This document shows, piece after piece, positions 20,995 through 32,235 of a stretch of 64,000 bases of DNA. The DNA is taken from the NCBI RefSeq assembly GCF_013426205.1, contig NC_089424.1:682001-746000 (forward strand), in the 5' to 3' direction. Each line of letters opens with the position of its first letter. Positions within the stretch are counted from its first letter, which is position 1. Below the pieces are notes generated by a model. It was not told where the DNA came from. It searched no databases and saw nothing but the letters and a program-made list of their open reading frames with translations. Made by a program: the position numbers and the translations under genes. The stretch is from Metarhizium brunneum. Taxonomy: Eukaryota > Ascomycota > Sordariomycetes > Hypocreales > Clavicipitaceae.

Positions 20995-21756
20995 CAAATT
21001 ACTCAAGACACTCGATGCCGAAAAAAAAACGAAAGATCCCAGTACTCTCCCTCCAAGATCACGAACGATACGGTGATACGTAAGGACACCATTTTTACGA
21101 GAGATTCGCACAACATTTCTTCGGTGTTATCCGAACAATTCCCTAGATTTGGTCATAGACCATTGCGAAGTATCTGCTTCGTGCCTCTACTCGGCGAAGC
21201 CATCTTCACTGAAGACGGATCAGAATGGAGGCAGGGGCTTCAAGGAAGTTGCTGGCCTCCGAGTTGCATAAGCCCACGCTATCCACCGTTGAATGTTTTA
21301 CAAGGCCATTTTCAAAATTCACTCCGGCGCATTCTGTCGGATCAGGACCTATTCTTGAGCGTAAATCTGAGCCCCTTGTCTTTCGACTACGCCCTTGACG
21401 CTTCGACCGACCTGTTTCTCGGAAACTTCGCCGATATCCTTGGCCCGCAATCCGAAGCGAATAATGAAGGTGCGTGCTCTTCCAAAGCCTTGAACGAAGC
21501 AACGCCGTGGCCAGCGACGAGAGAAGGCTTCAGAATGTTTGCGGGGCTGGTGACAACACTGGGATTGCTGAGGTCATGCAGAACCGCTCGTGACTCGTTA
21601 GAAAACATGATCATCGAGGCCCAGCGGCACGAGGCGGAGTCCGGTGAGGGGACTTACCATGCCCGGCCACTGACAGTTCAGAACCAACCAGACCGTCTAG
21701 ATCCGTATCCAACTGGACCGTTGTCGCGAACCACTTGTACTGAAAATGAGCTGTGA
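20995..21756 (+). pseudogene. Cytochrome P450 fragment (CYP52/CYP63-like N-terminal third)
   Basis: The frame from 21073 reads DTIFTRDSHNISSVLSEQF, then FVPLLGEAIFTEDGSEWRQ and later DYALDASTDLFLG. These match, in order, the beta-1/helix-C region of alkane-hydroxylase-type P450s. Just upstream, another frame gives DHERYGDTYV, the segment that should precede it, so a frame break lies near 21070. Between EWRQ and NLSPLSFDYALDAS the expected helix-C segment is garbled. No helix I (AGxDT), ExxR or haem-binding cysteine motif follows; the frame ends in unrelated sequence by 21756. The gene is therefore a truncated, non-functional relic. Confidence 0.6.
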
Positions 21757-22378
21757 GCGAACGGGCGTGGAGCTATTCACGGGGCTTTCAGTTATTACAC
21801 TACAGACGAGAAGCCAACAGTTTGTTGCACAGGGCTGTTCAATGAATTACGCTCTGGTACGAGGCGTCTGGTCTGGTTCAAGTGTTCATGTCGTGTTCGA
21901 TGTTGGGCCAACATATCCAACATTGAATGTTGCCAGTGCGTCACTTAGACTGACTCTTGGCCGAACATGCAGCCAGCCAGGCACCCGAAACATGCATGCA
22001 CAGAGGCGCAAAAGTCTGGTTGGCTATCCGACCCAGTGATTGTCCGGTAGTAGTACTCGATGTCCCGACATTGAACATGCCAACAACAAAGCCCCGAGGA
22101 CCCAGGTAGGTGGGCAGCACAGTCCATGCCCGCATGTGGTGAGCTGGTCGCGGGCGGTGCTGACAATGCTGAGCCGGTGCTGTGAACAATCACCGCTTGT
22201 ATGTACGGTCCGTCAATGTTTGTGTCTTCATGGGTTCAATGTTGCGAAAAAAATTGCCGCCCCAAATTACAGGCGGCAATAATCTCCCGGCATCCGAGGA
22301 TAAAAGGCAAAGCCCGACCTCGTCAACTTTCTTTCGTTCCTTTCCTTCCACGATTTTCAGCGACTACAGAGCGCAGCC
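21757..22378. other. Promoter side of the C2H2 gene
   Basis: No gene. Close to the following ATG there is a GATAAAAGG element near 22298 and a CT-rich run at 22326-22350, suitable as a core promoter. Confidence 0.45.
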
Positions 22379-23893
22379 ATGGCTGATGCTCAACCCCAAA
22401 ACGGCGAACTCGCCATTTCAAAAGCCCCCAAAAACATTTACTCTCGGACCAACAGGTGCCTGAGCCTCTTTTCCAAATACCGCAACATGTCAGTTGACCA
22501 GAATCCATATCAACTGTACATGGCAATCTATGAGGTTTGGTTCTTGTTCTGGGTTAATACAAGCAGTTGTCTTGATCGTCGTCTCAAGTTTTACCCTGAC
22601 ATGAAAGAACTAGTCATGTCAATGCTTTCAGTTCTTCAACGAGCCCTTCGGCTAGGTGAGTACCATCGCATATCTCGCATTGACCATTACTTTCTAACTT
22701 GACTGAATCATGTCAGCCAGTATTTCCCATCCACTCGCCAGGACAGTGGTAGAGACTGATGGCGCCTTGTATGGAATCACCGGAGCCATCAGCCGACTCG
22801 AACGACTTGACCAGTGTATTCGGAATTACGAATCCCCAGCCGCTAGGGAAGCGAGAGAAATCCGTCGTCTTGTCGCAACAAAATGGGGCGATGGCTCTGC
22901 GGCTCTCGTCTGGAGATTAATACATGGACGCTTCCCGCGTGCTGAACCTACATTGATAACCCAGCTGGTGCTGTCCATATTGCATCGACGCTACCGGATT
23001 ATCTATCATCTGTTGAAATATGAGAAGGCAATGGAAAACGCCAATCCTGGTGCACGAAGAAGTCAACAACGGGAAATGGCTGACGATACCCTTTTATATC
23101 CAGCATCATATCCAGATCCACCAGAGGTGGCACGTGGTGAAAGCAAAGCCAATTGCCGATATTGCTTCCGTGACATCGTGATTCCACAATCAGCAAGTAG
23201 GAAGCAGAGAAGGGCCCAATGGGAGTGAGTCGACCGTTACATCCCAGAGCCATGCCAACTATCTGCTAATGTTCTCCCAGGTCCCACCTGAAAGCTGATT
23301 TGAAGCCATATGCGTGCCTTTCTGAGTATTGCCGACACATCCCAAAGCTCTTCTCGACTGCAGACGAATGGAAGGACCATATGGAGATGCACAATCGCTA
23401 CTTGATAGGCAACGAGACCAACTGGTTTCGAGAAATCCATCGCACCAAATGGCCGTGTCCATTTTGTAACGACAGCAATACATGCTTCATTACCCTGCAC
23501 GACTTGCAGAATCACCTCATTGAAGATGAGGTGACAAATCATCCTGACATAACGGGCTGGGACACGTCGATGCTAAGGAGGAGCAGGGTGCCCAACCCAA
23601 GAGACAAATATTGCTGTCCCCTGTGCAACATGGAGCAAAAGGGTCGCACGCCGAAAAAGCGGTCTGACCGACTGTATACTCACTTCATCGACCACCTAGA
23701 GGAATTGGCTCTGGTGTCCATCTACGGCTGGAACGTTGAAATTTCCAAGATAACCGGCCAGTCTATTAGCAGCACGCACTCTGTTGATGTCGGAGAGAGG
23801 AACTCACTGCGCCGTCGCTCGGGGCCCAACCATGACCAAAGAAAGTCTATGAAGCGGAAAATATTGGATTGTGCAAAAAGGTTTCGGGACTAA
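22379..23893 (+). CDS. acuF-type C2H2 zinc-finger protein, three exons
   Basis: Exons 22379-22655, 22717-23224 and 23281-23893 join in phase to 465 residues. Both introns have GTGAGT-type donors, and the first has a TTCTAAC branch site. The first half is helical and resembles the N-terminal part found in fungal regulator-like proteins. The second half begins SHLKADLKPYACL, the hallmark of the acuF-like C2H2 region. It continues with C-x4-C...H-x3-H, then CPFC...H and CPLC...H pairs, so about three to four fingers. A basic tail (KSMKRKILDC) ends the protein. These proteins are often encoded near NLR or ankyrin genes; their function is unsettled. All frames are intact. Confidence 0.8.
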
Positions 23894-24455
23894 GGTTAGT
23901 ACACATCTTCATGTGAATTATCATGGCCCTTGTTTCTACCATCGAGGGGGGTAAGCGCCTTGCTGCAGCTTCACGTTGTACCTCACCTCGCCTGATATAT
24001 TTATAGTCCCATAATAGCATTGCCAAGTAAACTACATCACAAGCTAACTCCAGTCAGATACCCAGAAAGCAAAAGAAGCCGGAGGAAACGAATAGCTATA
24101 GTCAAACTCTGAGCAGCTTTCATCAGTCGGGCCAAATAAAAACCAGCTGCGGCGGTCTAAGAGGCCCGAACCCGACGGACAGGTTGAGCAACTGGGACAT
24201 AGTCGTGACTATCTCAGAGACCGCGCAAGACAGGGATCTACAGCAAAGTCACAAGAGCTGGGGGTGCAGCAGGACTAGTTAAATTGCAAGAGTGGCTAGC
24301 AAAGGCGGAGAAGTATAATGGATAGGAAACCAAACCGGGCTACGGGTGCTTGAATAAGACTGTCACGAGGCGTCACCGAAATTCCTAGGCAGGCAGATAA
24401 TATAAACGATGTTTGTCAATCTTTCCACGATTTCCCCGCAGCAGTTGGCCACCCC
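23894..24455. other. Intergenic between convergent genes
   Basis: Moderately AT-rich, with no open frame of interest. It contains the 3' ends of the zinc-finger and decarboxylase genes. Confidence 0.5.
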
Positions 24456-26136
24456 TCATGTCGACCTGGACAGCGATTCAACCTCATCAAATCCCATCGC
24501 AGTCCAGTTTGACCCCACCCGTTCCTTAATCTCTTCTGGATAGCTTCTCTCAAAGTCACACCCCCTAAAGCTAATCTTGCCCTCGTACTCCATTGGGAAC
24601 AGACAGTCCGACACCACCTTCCCACCACGGGTCGGATCCCCCCTTCCATGTGACATGTACGGCGTGAGAGGGAGGACGGGAATATCGTCAAATACGTACT
24701 CATCTTGCCCGGGGCGACAGCGCGTCGCCAACGCCCACATGATATCCCTAAAATTTCCAACATCTACATCGTGCCCAAAGAGCATGATGCGATTCATCAA
24801 CATGGAACTCTTGTCATTAAACGCCAAATTGCCAATCTTGTTGCAAAATTCTTCGGGCGTTGTGCGCATCTCCGCAAGCTTCTTGACGTCAACCTTCAAA
24901 GCACACCAGGTCGCATAGGTTTCAAGCGGAGCGAACGCGTCGATCACGGGATACCCATGCTGCCGGAGCAACTCCAAGAGCTCCTCCGAAGCCATGGACG
25001 CCGTCACATGCTAGATTGCGTAAGAACCGATAACAAATTGCCTCGATTGCCAAACTTACAGATTCATCAGTGATTTTGCCAGGAACAGAGACCGGCAAGA
25101 TAGCTCCGTCCCGGTAGGTTATCGCATTGACCGTGAAAAGCGGCTGCATATGCTGGTCGTCGCTGAAGTGCAGGCCGAGATAGTCTTCAAACGGACCCTC
25201 CGGGGCCTTGTCCTTGAAGGAAAAGGTGCCCTCCATGACGATTTCGCTATTCGCAGGAACAAGCAGATCGCTCAGCTCACATTTCACCACGTCCAGCGGC
25301 TGGCCGACCATGGCACCGACGTACTCGGCCTCCGACACGCCTTGGGGAACAGGACACGCCGCCACGACGCTGGCCGCGGGCGGGACGCCAAACGCCAGCG
25401 CCCACGAGACTTCCGTCTTGCCCTTCTTCAGCCACATGTCTCTAATGACGGAGTTGTGCTGTCCCGATCCTACGAGGCACACGAGCCGTCTGCTGTCGTG
25501 AATCATGCCTCTGAAGATGGACCAATTCGTCCACTTGCCATCTGGGCTTTGGAGGACATGCACCCCGTACGTCTGCAGGTACTTGCCCGCATCGCCCTGG
25601 TGGAGCTTCGGAGCCGGCAGCTTGTGCAGATCAATGTCGTCGCCGAAAATCTTGTGCTGCTTACACGGTCCCGTGGGCAGGATGCGAGGCGGAATCGGCG
25701 GCCGACGCTTTGCCTCCTGGCTTCTCTGCAGAATGGCCTTCCAGCTAGAATCCGGCGGCAAGCCAAACGACCGGGCTATGCGGCCATACTTTTCCTCCTC
25801 GCGGCTTCGAAGGCTCGCGGCGTTGCCAAATATCCTCCACAGGCCATTTTTCGCCCCCTTTACGTTGTTGAATAGAGGTGCTTTGCCGTTGACTTCGCTC
25901 ACACGCCGAACGATGGCACCGACCTCGAGGTGCGGGTCGACTTGGTCATTGATCTCTGCGAGGTCGCCGTCGGCGCGGAGCACATCGACGAATGTGCGAA
26001 AGTCGAGCTGTGCGGCGACGTGGTCTGGCTGGGAAGACGTGGTGCTTTGGGCGCGATATGCTGACCTGGCGAATGGTCGCGGGATGCGCAAGTGCGCGGA
26101 TGGGCGACTGACTCTGCCGGTGAAGACGAACGCCAT
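24456..26136 (-). CDS. fdc1: UbiD-family ferulic/cinnamic acid decarboxylase
   Basis: Exons 25060-26136 and 24456-25010 join in phase across a 49-nt intron (GTAAGT...CTAG) to give 543 residues. The protein is a full UbiD/Fdc1 enzyme, which decarboxylates alpha,beta-unsaturated acids such as cinnamic, ferulic or sorbic acid using prenylated FMN. The core shows NWSIFRGMIHDSRR, with the arginine that lines the cofactor site, and PEGPFEDYLG, with the catalytic glutamates. The first 35 residues are Arg/Ser-rich without acids, so mitochondrial targeting is likely; yeast and Aspergillus enzymes are about 500 residues. It is divergent from a UbiX-type gene 578 bases away that would make its cofactor. 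Confidence in function is high. Confidence 0.93.
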
Positions 26137-26714
26137 GGCAAGGATTGGTCGAAATTCACAATGCCAAGACCCTGGTTCGCTGGCTGCATTACATAGCTGT
26201 ACGAAAACTCGATTTTAAGGTTTGAGACGCCCTGGGAAAGTCATTGACGTTCATCCCAGGGGAGCCGGGCGACGAAAAGGTGAGGCGGAACTTCCGAAAA
26301 TCATTCCGAGCCTTGTGTCGCCTAGCGCCGGACTGAGTTTCTTGGTTGTCATCACGTACCCGGACCAAACTCAAAACTTTGGACTGGAATTCAATGACCA
26401 AATGAGATCATCTTGACGGCATTCCATGGTATCCTTTCCGGGGCGCCCGGGCGAAATGACAGATATTCGGACCATGATCCGTGGACCGTCCTGTTCCCAC
26501 CTTTCTCGCCCGGGGAGAAGTGGGGCTGAAGCCGAGGGTGCTCCGCCAGGAACTTTCCGTCGCATACATGCAAGCAGCTCTTGGAATAACCAACTTGCAT
26601 TTAGAAACACCGTGAAATTTTGCAGTTATTGAAAGGGCGTTTCTTAAAACAGATTACACTGAACAAGTCTTCACAGCATCTGAAGGCGTTGCATTAGGAC
26701 ACCGCACCACCACC
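26137..26714. promoter_or_regulatory. Divergent promoter between fdc1 and pad1
   Basis: This 578-base gap serves both genes. Two palindromes stand out: CGCCCGGGCG at 26444-26453 and CGGACCATGATCCG at 26468-26481, an inverted CGG-N8-CCG of the kind bound by Zn2Cys6 dimers. The nearby Zn2Cys6 gene is the natural candidate regulator. This is inference from sequence shape only. Confidence 0.5.
26444..26481. promoter_or_regulatory. Candidate Zn2Cys6 operator: two palindromes
   Basis: The perfect palindrome CGCCCGGGCG is followed 14 bases later by CGG-N8-CCG (CGG at 26468-26470, CCG at 26479-26481). They lie about midway between the two start codons, a position suited to shared control. Confidence 0.4.
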
Positions 26715-27470
26715 ATGACCACCCATGCCTGCAGAAGCCTGATTCACCGTCTGAGTCTACTGCGCCCAACCAGACCAGCAGCCTGCTTCAACACCAAGCT
26801 CCCATACAGCACATGTTCAAACGACAGCGCAACGAAACCACAGCAACACGCGAACCAAGCCCTGAGTCCCGCGACACATCACCACGACGGGCAAACCAGG
26901 CCGCGCCGCATCGTCGTAGGCATCACCGGCGCCACGGGAACCGTATACGCCACCCGGATCCTGTCCATACTACAACGGCTAGGCGTCGAGACACACCTCG
27001 TCATAAGCAAATGGGCCCTCGCAACAATGAAGTACGAGACGACGGCGTCCGAGGCAGACATCCACGCCCTCGCCAGCAGGAGCTACGTCGTCAAGGACCT
27101 CTCCGCGCCCATCGCATCAGGCTCCTTCCAGCACGACGGCATGATCATCGTCCCCTGCAGCATGAAGACGCTGGCCGCGGTGCGGACCGGCTTCTGCGAC
27201 GACCTGATATCCCGCGCCGCCGACGTGACCCTCAAGGAGGGCCGGAAGCTCCTCCTCGCCGTGCGCGAGACGCCCCTGAGCGACGTGCACCTCGACAATA
27301 TGCTGTTCCTGCGGCGCGCGGGGGCTGTCATATTTCCGCCTGTTCCTGCCTTTTACACGCGGCCCAAGAGCATGGATGACCTGGTGGACCAGACGGCTGG
27401 GAGGATGCTGGACTCAATGGGGCTGTTTACGGACGGATTCAAGCGCTGGGACGGGTTTGAGAGGGACTGA
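26715..27470 (+). CDS. pad1: UbiX-type flavin prenyltransferase (Pad1)
   Basis: An intronless frame of 251 residues. The flavoprotein core starts RRIVVGITGATGTVYATRIL (about residue 63) and includes VISKWA, a PCSMKTLA segment and a C-terminal ETPLSDVHLDNM with the RETPL motif of UbiX/Pad1. These enzymes attach a dimethylallyl group to FMN to make the cofactor needed by UbiD decarboxylases. The first 60 residues are basic and Ser/Thr-rich, which suggests import into mitochondria, as in yeast Pad1. Divergent transcription with fdc1 fits co-regulation. The start is the first ATG of the frame, preceded by CACCACCACC. Confidence 0.93.
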   Translation: MTTHACRSLIHRLSLLRPTRPAACFNTKLPYSTCSNDSATKPQQHANQALSPATHHHDGQTRPRRIVVGITGATGTVYATRILSILQRLGVETHLVISKWALATMKYETTASEADIHALASRSYVVKDLSAPIASGSFQHDGMIIVPCSMKTLAAVRTGFCDDLISRAADVTLKEGRKLLLAVRETPLSDVHLDNMLFLRRAGAVIFPPVPAFYTRPKSMDDLVDQTAGRMLDSMGLFTDGFKRWDGFERD

Positions 27471-27557
27471 ATTCGTTGTTGTTGTACCCCGGTGCAAAGG
27501 GTACAGGGCTTGTGTATTAAAGTAGTTTATAGATGCTTCGTTCTAGTATCGTTTCTT

Positions 27558-29948
27558 TCACGTTTGGTTTTCCAAGAACAAGTTGTCATCGTCGCAAAAT
27601 GGCCAATGTGCCCAGATCGACTCCGCCCATCCGGACGGCATGTCTGTGCCGGGAACGGAACCCAATCCGGCCCCATAAGCTGCTGCCACGGGGAAATTAG
27701 CAAACGACGGGCTGAACTGGTCCGGCAAGGCAGATGTAGATATTCTCTTCCTCTGGGACATCTTGGAGGTATTCGCGGCAGACGGCCCATCCTTATTACC
27801 GTTGGGGAATACCTTGTCCTGGCCATCTTGTCCCTTTAGCAAACCCAAATTGACAAGAATGCCGCGCATCTCGGAGAGTCTTTGAAGAAGTCTACCCGAG
27901 GCGCGCGATATATGAGCATAGTTTGTCGCCAGCGCCACAGCCATCTGGAGGCTGCGACTAAGCCAGTCGGTTAGATTGGCCGGTAACGTCGCCAGCAGTA
28001 GAGTCTTGTTTTGCTCGATGAAGGCCACGACGAGAAAGGCAAGGGCGCAAGCAGATGCCAGCAGGTGCTGATAGAATGGATGTTGCGTGCGGTAAATGTT
28101 AGTAGAGCTGTCTAACAGGTATAGAGTATTCACCATGTTATATACTAGCTCTATGGCAGGGGGGAGGTATTTCTTGCCATCCTCAATGTCTGTATTCAAA
28201 AAGAAGCACGGTTTGAGAAGCAGGCTCCGGGCAGACTCGGCACGCAGATTGAGGAGAATGACCCACGAAGGCGGCCTCATGGACGGGTTCGCCAACGACG
28301 AGCCCAGCTGGGCTAGAGAGACGTCACCTACAGCCTTTTTTCTCCACTGGTCGATTTGGATATTCATCACCTCGAACGCGTCTTCGTCCAGGTAACTTTC
28401 TCCTTTGGCGGCTTTGAAGATGGGCTCGCCAAACTTGTCGCTAATTATGATGAAGGCCAGCATGGCTTTCAGATACGGGTTCTTGACCTGTAAACAGCGT
28501 TAGCTTGCTCGTCCAAGCTCGCGACGGCAGCCTCTGCTTACCAAGTCCTTGGGCAAGGGGTCGAAACTAGATGTTTTAAAATGCGTTGGCAGCCCCGTCG
28601 ACGCGCTCCATTGGCGATCGAGGATAATGACGCTGCATATGATGCTGTACACCTCGGCGGTCTGCGTTTCATTATCCAGCACTTGCTTCAAAACGTGGCC
28701 GTTGTGATATCCAAGCTCCATCAACATGTGCCCGGCGATGCCGCACATGCGCCAAGCTGATCGGGGCGCGTCGTGGAACAAGTAGTGCCAGCCCTGCGGC
28801 CGCATTAGCCAAAGACGATGAGTGAAGCAAACCAAGCGGCGAACGAACGCTGAGTAGTGCAATAGTGACCTGCTTTACGCTGGAGACGGGCGCTGTTATC
28901 CTTGCGTTGGCTGCACCTTGGCAATTCTCGGTGATGTACCGTTCAACCTCGGAGACGGACGAGGTAGACTCTGCACGAAGCGCAATGGCCAAAGCGAGGT
29001 TGAGGATGACAAGGTCTTGGTCCACCGAGGTCCCTCCTCCTTCCGGGGAGAGACTCCAGGGCGAGTTGTCTTCCGCATACCAGCGCTGGGCCTGAGCCAT
29101 GAGTCCATTGATGTCGATGACGGGGTGGAACTCTCCAATCACCTCTTGATACACCGAGAGGAGTCGCATGGCTTCCTGCGAGTCAAACAGAGAGCGGAAC
29201 TGCAACAGCCGAAATTGGTCCCCTAGTTCTCGGCCGCCCATGCCTGCATTGTCGGCGCCATGTTCGCGATGGGACGCCACATCATTGTCGATGCTGGCAA
29301 GCTGAAGCTGCTGCCCATGCGGCTCCGTTGTGAGGAGGGTCGTCTGCCGCAATTTCATCTGGGCCACGTTCAGACTGTAGTCTGGGCTGGTTGGGCCGTA
29401 AAAGCCCTGGGTCGCGACTGGCGGTACGTGGGCAGTGGAACTGGGCACAGCATGGCTCGCGGATGCCGTCGAGACGCCGGCATGGCCGTTCTCCCTCCTT
29501 CTGGCGTCGGCCGCCGCTGGCTGGCTTGTCCGGCCTTGGCTTGCGGATTGCAGACGGGACGCCAGGTCGTCCAATTGGCTCTGGAAGCTCGACATGATCT
29601 CGACGATGGAGGCGTGTTCTGGGTTCCTGGAGCAGAGAGCGGGTGAGCCTTTCCAGCTTACTGGCTGTCACTAGCGAAGAGATGGGCAACGTACGTTGAT
29701 GCCGCCGCGTCGGCCTGACGGGACTGGACATGGGCGGCGGGCGTGGGCATGAATAAACCCAAGTCTCCGGAATAGCAGCACGCGTCGTGACGGCCGGTGC
29801 AGGCGGCGCAAGGCTGACTTCCATCACACTTGACCTTGCGCCGTCGACAGGTATCGCAAGCGCGCAGGGCATAAGGCGCACGTCGTTTGCCCGTCTCGGT
29901 CTCGTCACTTTGGTTTCTCGGTCGCTTGATTCCCGAAGCCTCCGGCAT
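27558..29948 (-). CDS. Zn2Cys6 transcription factor next to fdc1/pad1 (SdrA-like)
   Basis: Four exons (29662-29948, 28849-29626, 28542-28793, 27558-28487) join in phase to 748 residues. The N-terminus has a basic stretch then ACDTCRRRKVKCDGSQPCAAC, a complete binuclear zinc cluster. A helical region, NPEHASIVEIMSSFQSQL, probably serves for dimerisation. The Fungal_trans domain includes APRSAWRMCGIAG and DRQWSASTGLP, the usual conserved blocks. The intron at 28488-28541 has a GCTAAC branch site. In Aspergillus niger the regulator of sorbate/cinnamate decarboxylation (SdrA) sits beside padA and the decarboxylase, so the same role is proposed here on context. The first intron would be only 35 nt, which is short; the phase and reading support it. 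Confidence 0.82.
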
Positions 29949-30899
29949 CTGCGCTGTTTCGTGGTCGATGAAAGTGTAGCTGTTTGTGGATAACCATGTG
30001 TGGATGCGGAGAGGAAGTTGGAGTCGCGGAGCGAGCTGTGAAAATGGGGACCAGGAAGTGGATGGTACTTGACGTATTGGCGTGACCTATCACATGTCGA
30101 CTCGCATCAACTTCTTTCCTTTTCCTCTAAGCCTTGCCGTCGTAGATGGTCATGTCATATTGAATGCAAGAAACCTATCCTATCTTTGACTGACCAACGT
30201 GATGATCTGAAGCCGAGGCCGTTTGCAGGCGTCCCAGCAAGGAACATTGAAGAGTAGACGCACGGGGCATAGAGGACATGTTGGCATGTGTCCATCCGAC
30301 AAGCACCGGATAGCCAAGCTCCGGGAAGCTTTGACCCTCCAGATGTCCCCATTCCCGATACATGGATACATGGATGCCGGTAGTGCCGATCCGCTCGCGC
30401 GGGGGCGGGGCTTCAAGGTTAGAAAGCCCCAGCCGCGTCTGGTCATGGTCCAATTGAACCGACACATTGCTGGCCTTATCATGTCGATGGGCGTGAAAAA
30501 AGAGCGCGCCGTAATTGAACAGCAGCTATACCCCCTTGTATTCGGTTGACCGTGGGGTACTCACAAAAATGTATTGGAATTTGGTGACTACGCCTTGATT
30601 CTCCAGAAGGGTTAGGGTTAGGGTTATCGACTCGGGTGGCCTCCCCGGCCTGTCCGGTCCGAGTCCCGATCGTGGCGCGGTCTGCCCAGATTAGGTCACC
30701 AAGCTGGTGCCATTTGCTTTCAATCATCTTTATTCGCCTATCATACATAGTGAAGCTGAGACTTTACCAATCGAGCTGGACACTGACAATTCAACTGATC
30801 CGACGGCACTTGTATTTCTACCACCAGGCTCGTCACCACAAATACTTGTCACCCAGAGCTCGGCTGAATGTTGTTTGCCGTTCCATCCACAGACCGAGC
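29949..30899. other. Intergenic with telomere-like tract
   Basis: It contains the promoter of the regulator and the 3' side of the alcohol dehydrogenase. The notable element is a three-unit TTAGGG tract at 30609-30626. No gene is supported. Confidence 0.5.
30609..30626 (+). repeat. Telomere-like (TTAGGG) x3 tract
   Basis: GGGTTAGGGTTAGGGTTA, the longest of four such tracts in the window. It lies between the decarboxylase-cluster regulator and the following oxidoreductase block. Confidence 0.75.
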
Positions 30900-32235
30900 C
30901 TAATCCCAATGAATCACCGGCTTGATCACCTGTAACAGATTATGGTGAGCAAACCGACCATCGCCTTAGCTTGTCCAATATAATACTGACCTTTCCTTCG
31001 CGCAAGTCGCGTATTGCCGTGTCAAAGTCTTTTACAGAATAGACCTTGCATAATTTTTCGATGGGGAAATGCCCCTGTTGATGAAGCTCCATCAACTGAG
31101 GGATAAACTAGGCAGACAAGTACGATTCAATGTTAGAGCATAGAACAGAGTACCTAGCACACCAGTGAACCCCAGGTACGAACCTTTTGAGGGTTGGACT
31201 CCCCTTCCAGCACGCCGATATAACTCGTGTTTTGCATCAAGAATGTCTGCGGGTTGATGCGAATTTCGCTGTTCGGGGGTGGCACGCCCACAGATACTGC
31301 GGTGCCTTTTAGGCCTAGACATGTAAATAATGACTCGATCACGGCAAGACGTCCAGTACAATCGATAGCGTAGTCAGCGCCACCTTCTGTGAGTCTCTTC
31401 ACCACAGCTCCAATCCCTTCGTCGCCAATTTTCGTTGGGTTGATAACCGTAGCGCCGAATTCCTTTGCAAGTGCAAGCTTCTCATCGACGATATCAACCG
31501 CCACAAGCTGCTTCACTTGGAGGTACGCCGCAGCCATCAACGCGGCGATCCCGACACTGCCCATACCAAAAATAACAACAGAATTGGTCTTATCTGGCTT
31601 TAGTACATTAAGTACTGTCCCTGCTCCGGTCTGGAACCCGCAGCCCAGAGGAGCATAGTAAGATAGCGAATCGGGATAGGGACACTTGACCACACTGTTC
31701 TCCGTAACAATCGATAGTCGGGAAAAGGAAGATTGACCAAAACACTGGCTCCGTATAGGTGTCCCGCCCTCCGCAAATCTTGCGGGCGTGCTCCCATCCG
31801 AGACGCGGACTAAGCCCGCATTGATGGGAAAGTGGGCGTGACAACAGGAAGGGGAGCTCGCAAGACACTGCTTACACTTTCCACAGGAATTAAAGGATAA
31901 TAAAACGCTGTCCCCAACCCGTAGAGATTTATCCTTGACATGGCTGCCAAGGGCTCGAATGACCCCGGCACCCTCGTGGCCAAAGATGGCTGGATATTCC
32001 ACATTGGGGATTTTCGCCGTCTGAAATAAAATATCCTATTTTCAATTAGATTCAGGTTTGAGTACAGTATGTAAGACATAATATTTCTCACCGTGTGACA
32101 GATGCCAGAATACTTCATCTCGACGAGAACTTCGTCAGATCGAACCTCGTCAAGAATAATAGGCTGCATCACGAAATCTCCCTCTGGCTTACTGACGACT
32201 AGCGCCTCGGTGTGGATATCTTTAGGGGTAGCCAT
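30900..32235 (-). CDS. Zinc-dependent alcohol dehydrogenase (aryl-alcohol type)
   Basis: Four exons (32092-32235, 31184-32020, 30991-31107, 30900-30929) join in phase to 375 residues, the normal length for medium-chain zinc ADHs. Motifs in order are GICHT (catalytic zinc Cys), GHEGAG (His-Glu), the structural zinc CGKCKQC...CC cluster, LGCGFQTGAG (third zinc ligand) and FGMGSVG (NAD-binding turn). The last exon codes only nine residues and the stop. The overall layout matches class III and benzyl-alcohol dehydrogenases, which interconvert aryl alcohols and aldehydes with NAD. It precedes an aldehyde dehydrogenase on the same strand, so the two may act in sequence. The exact substrate is unknown. 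Confidence 0.9.
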
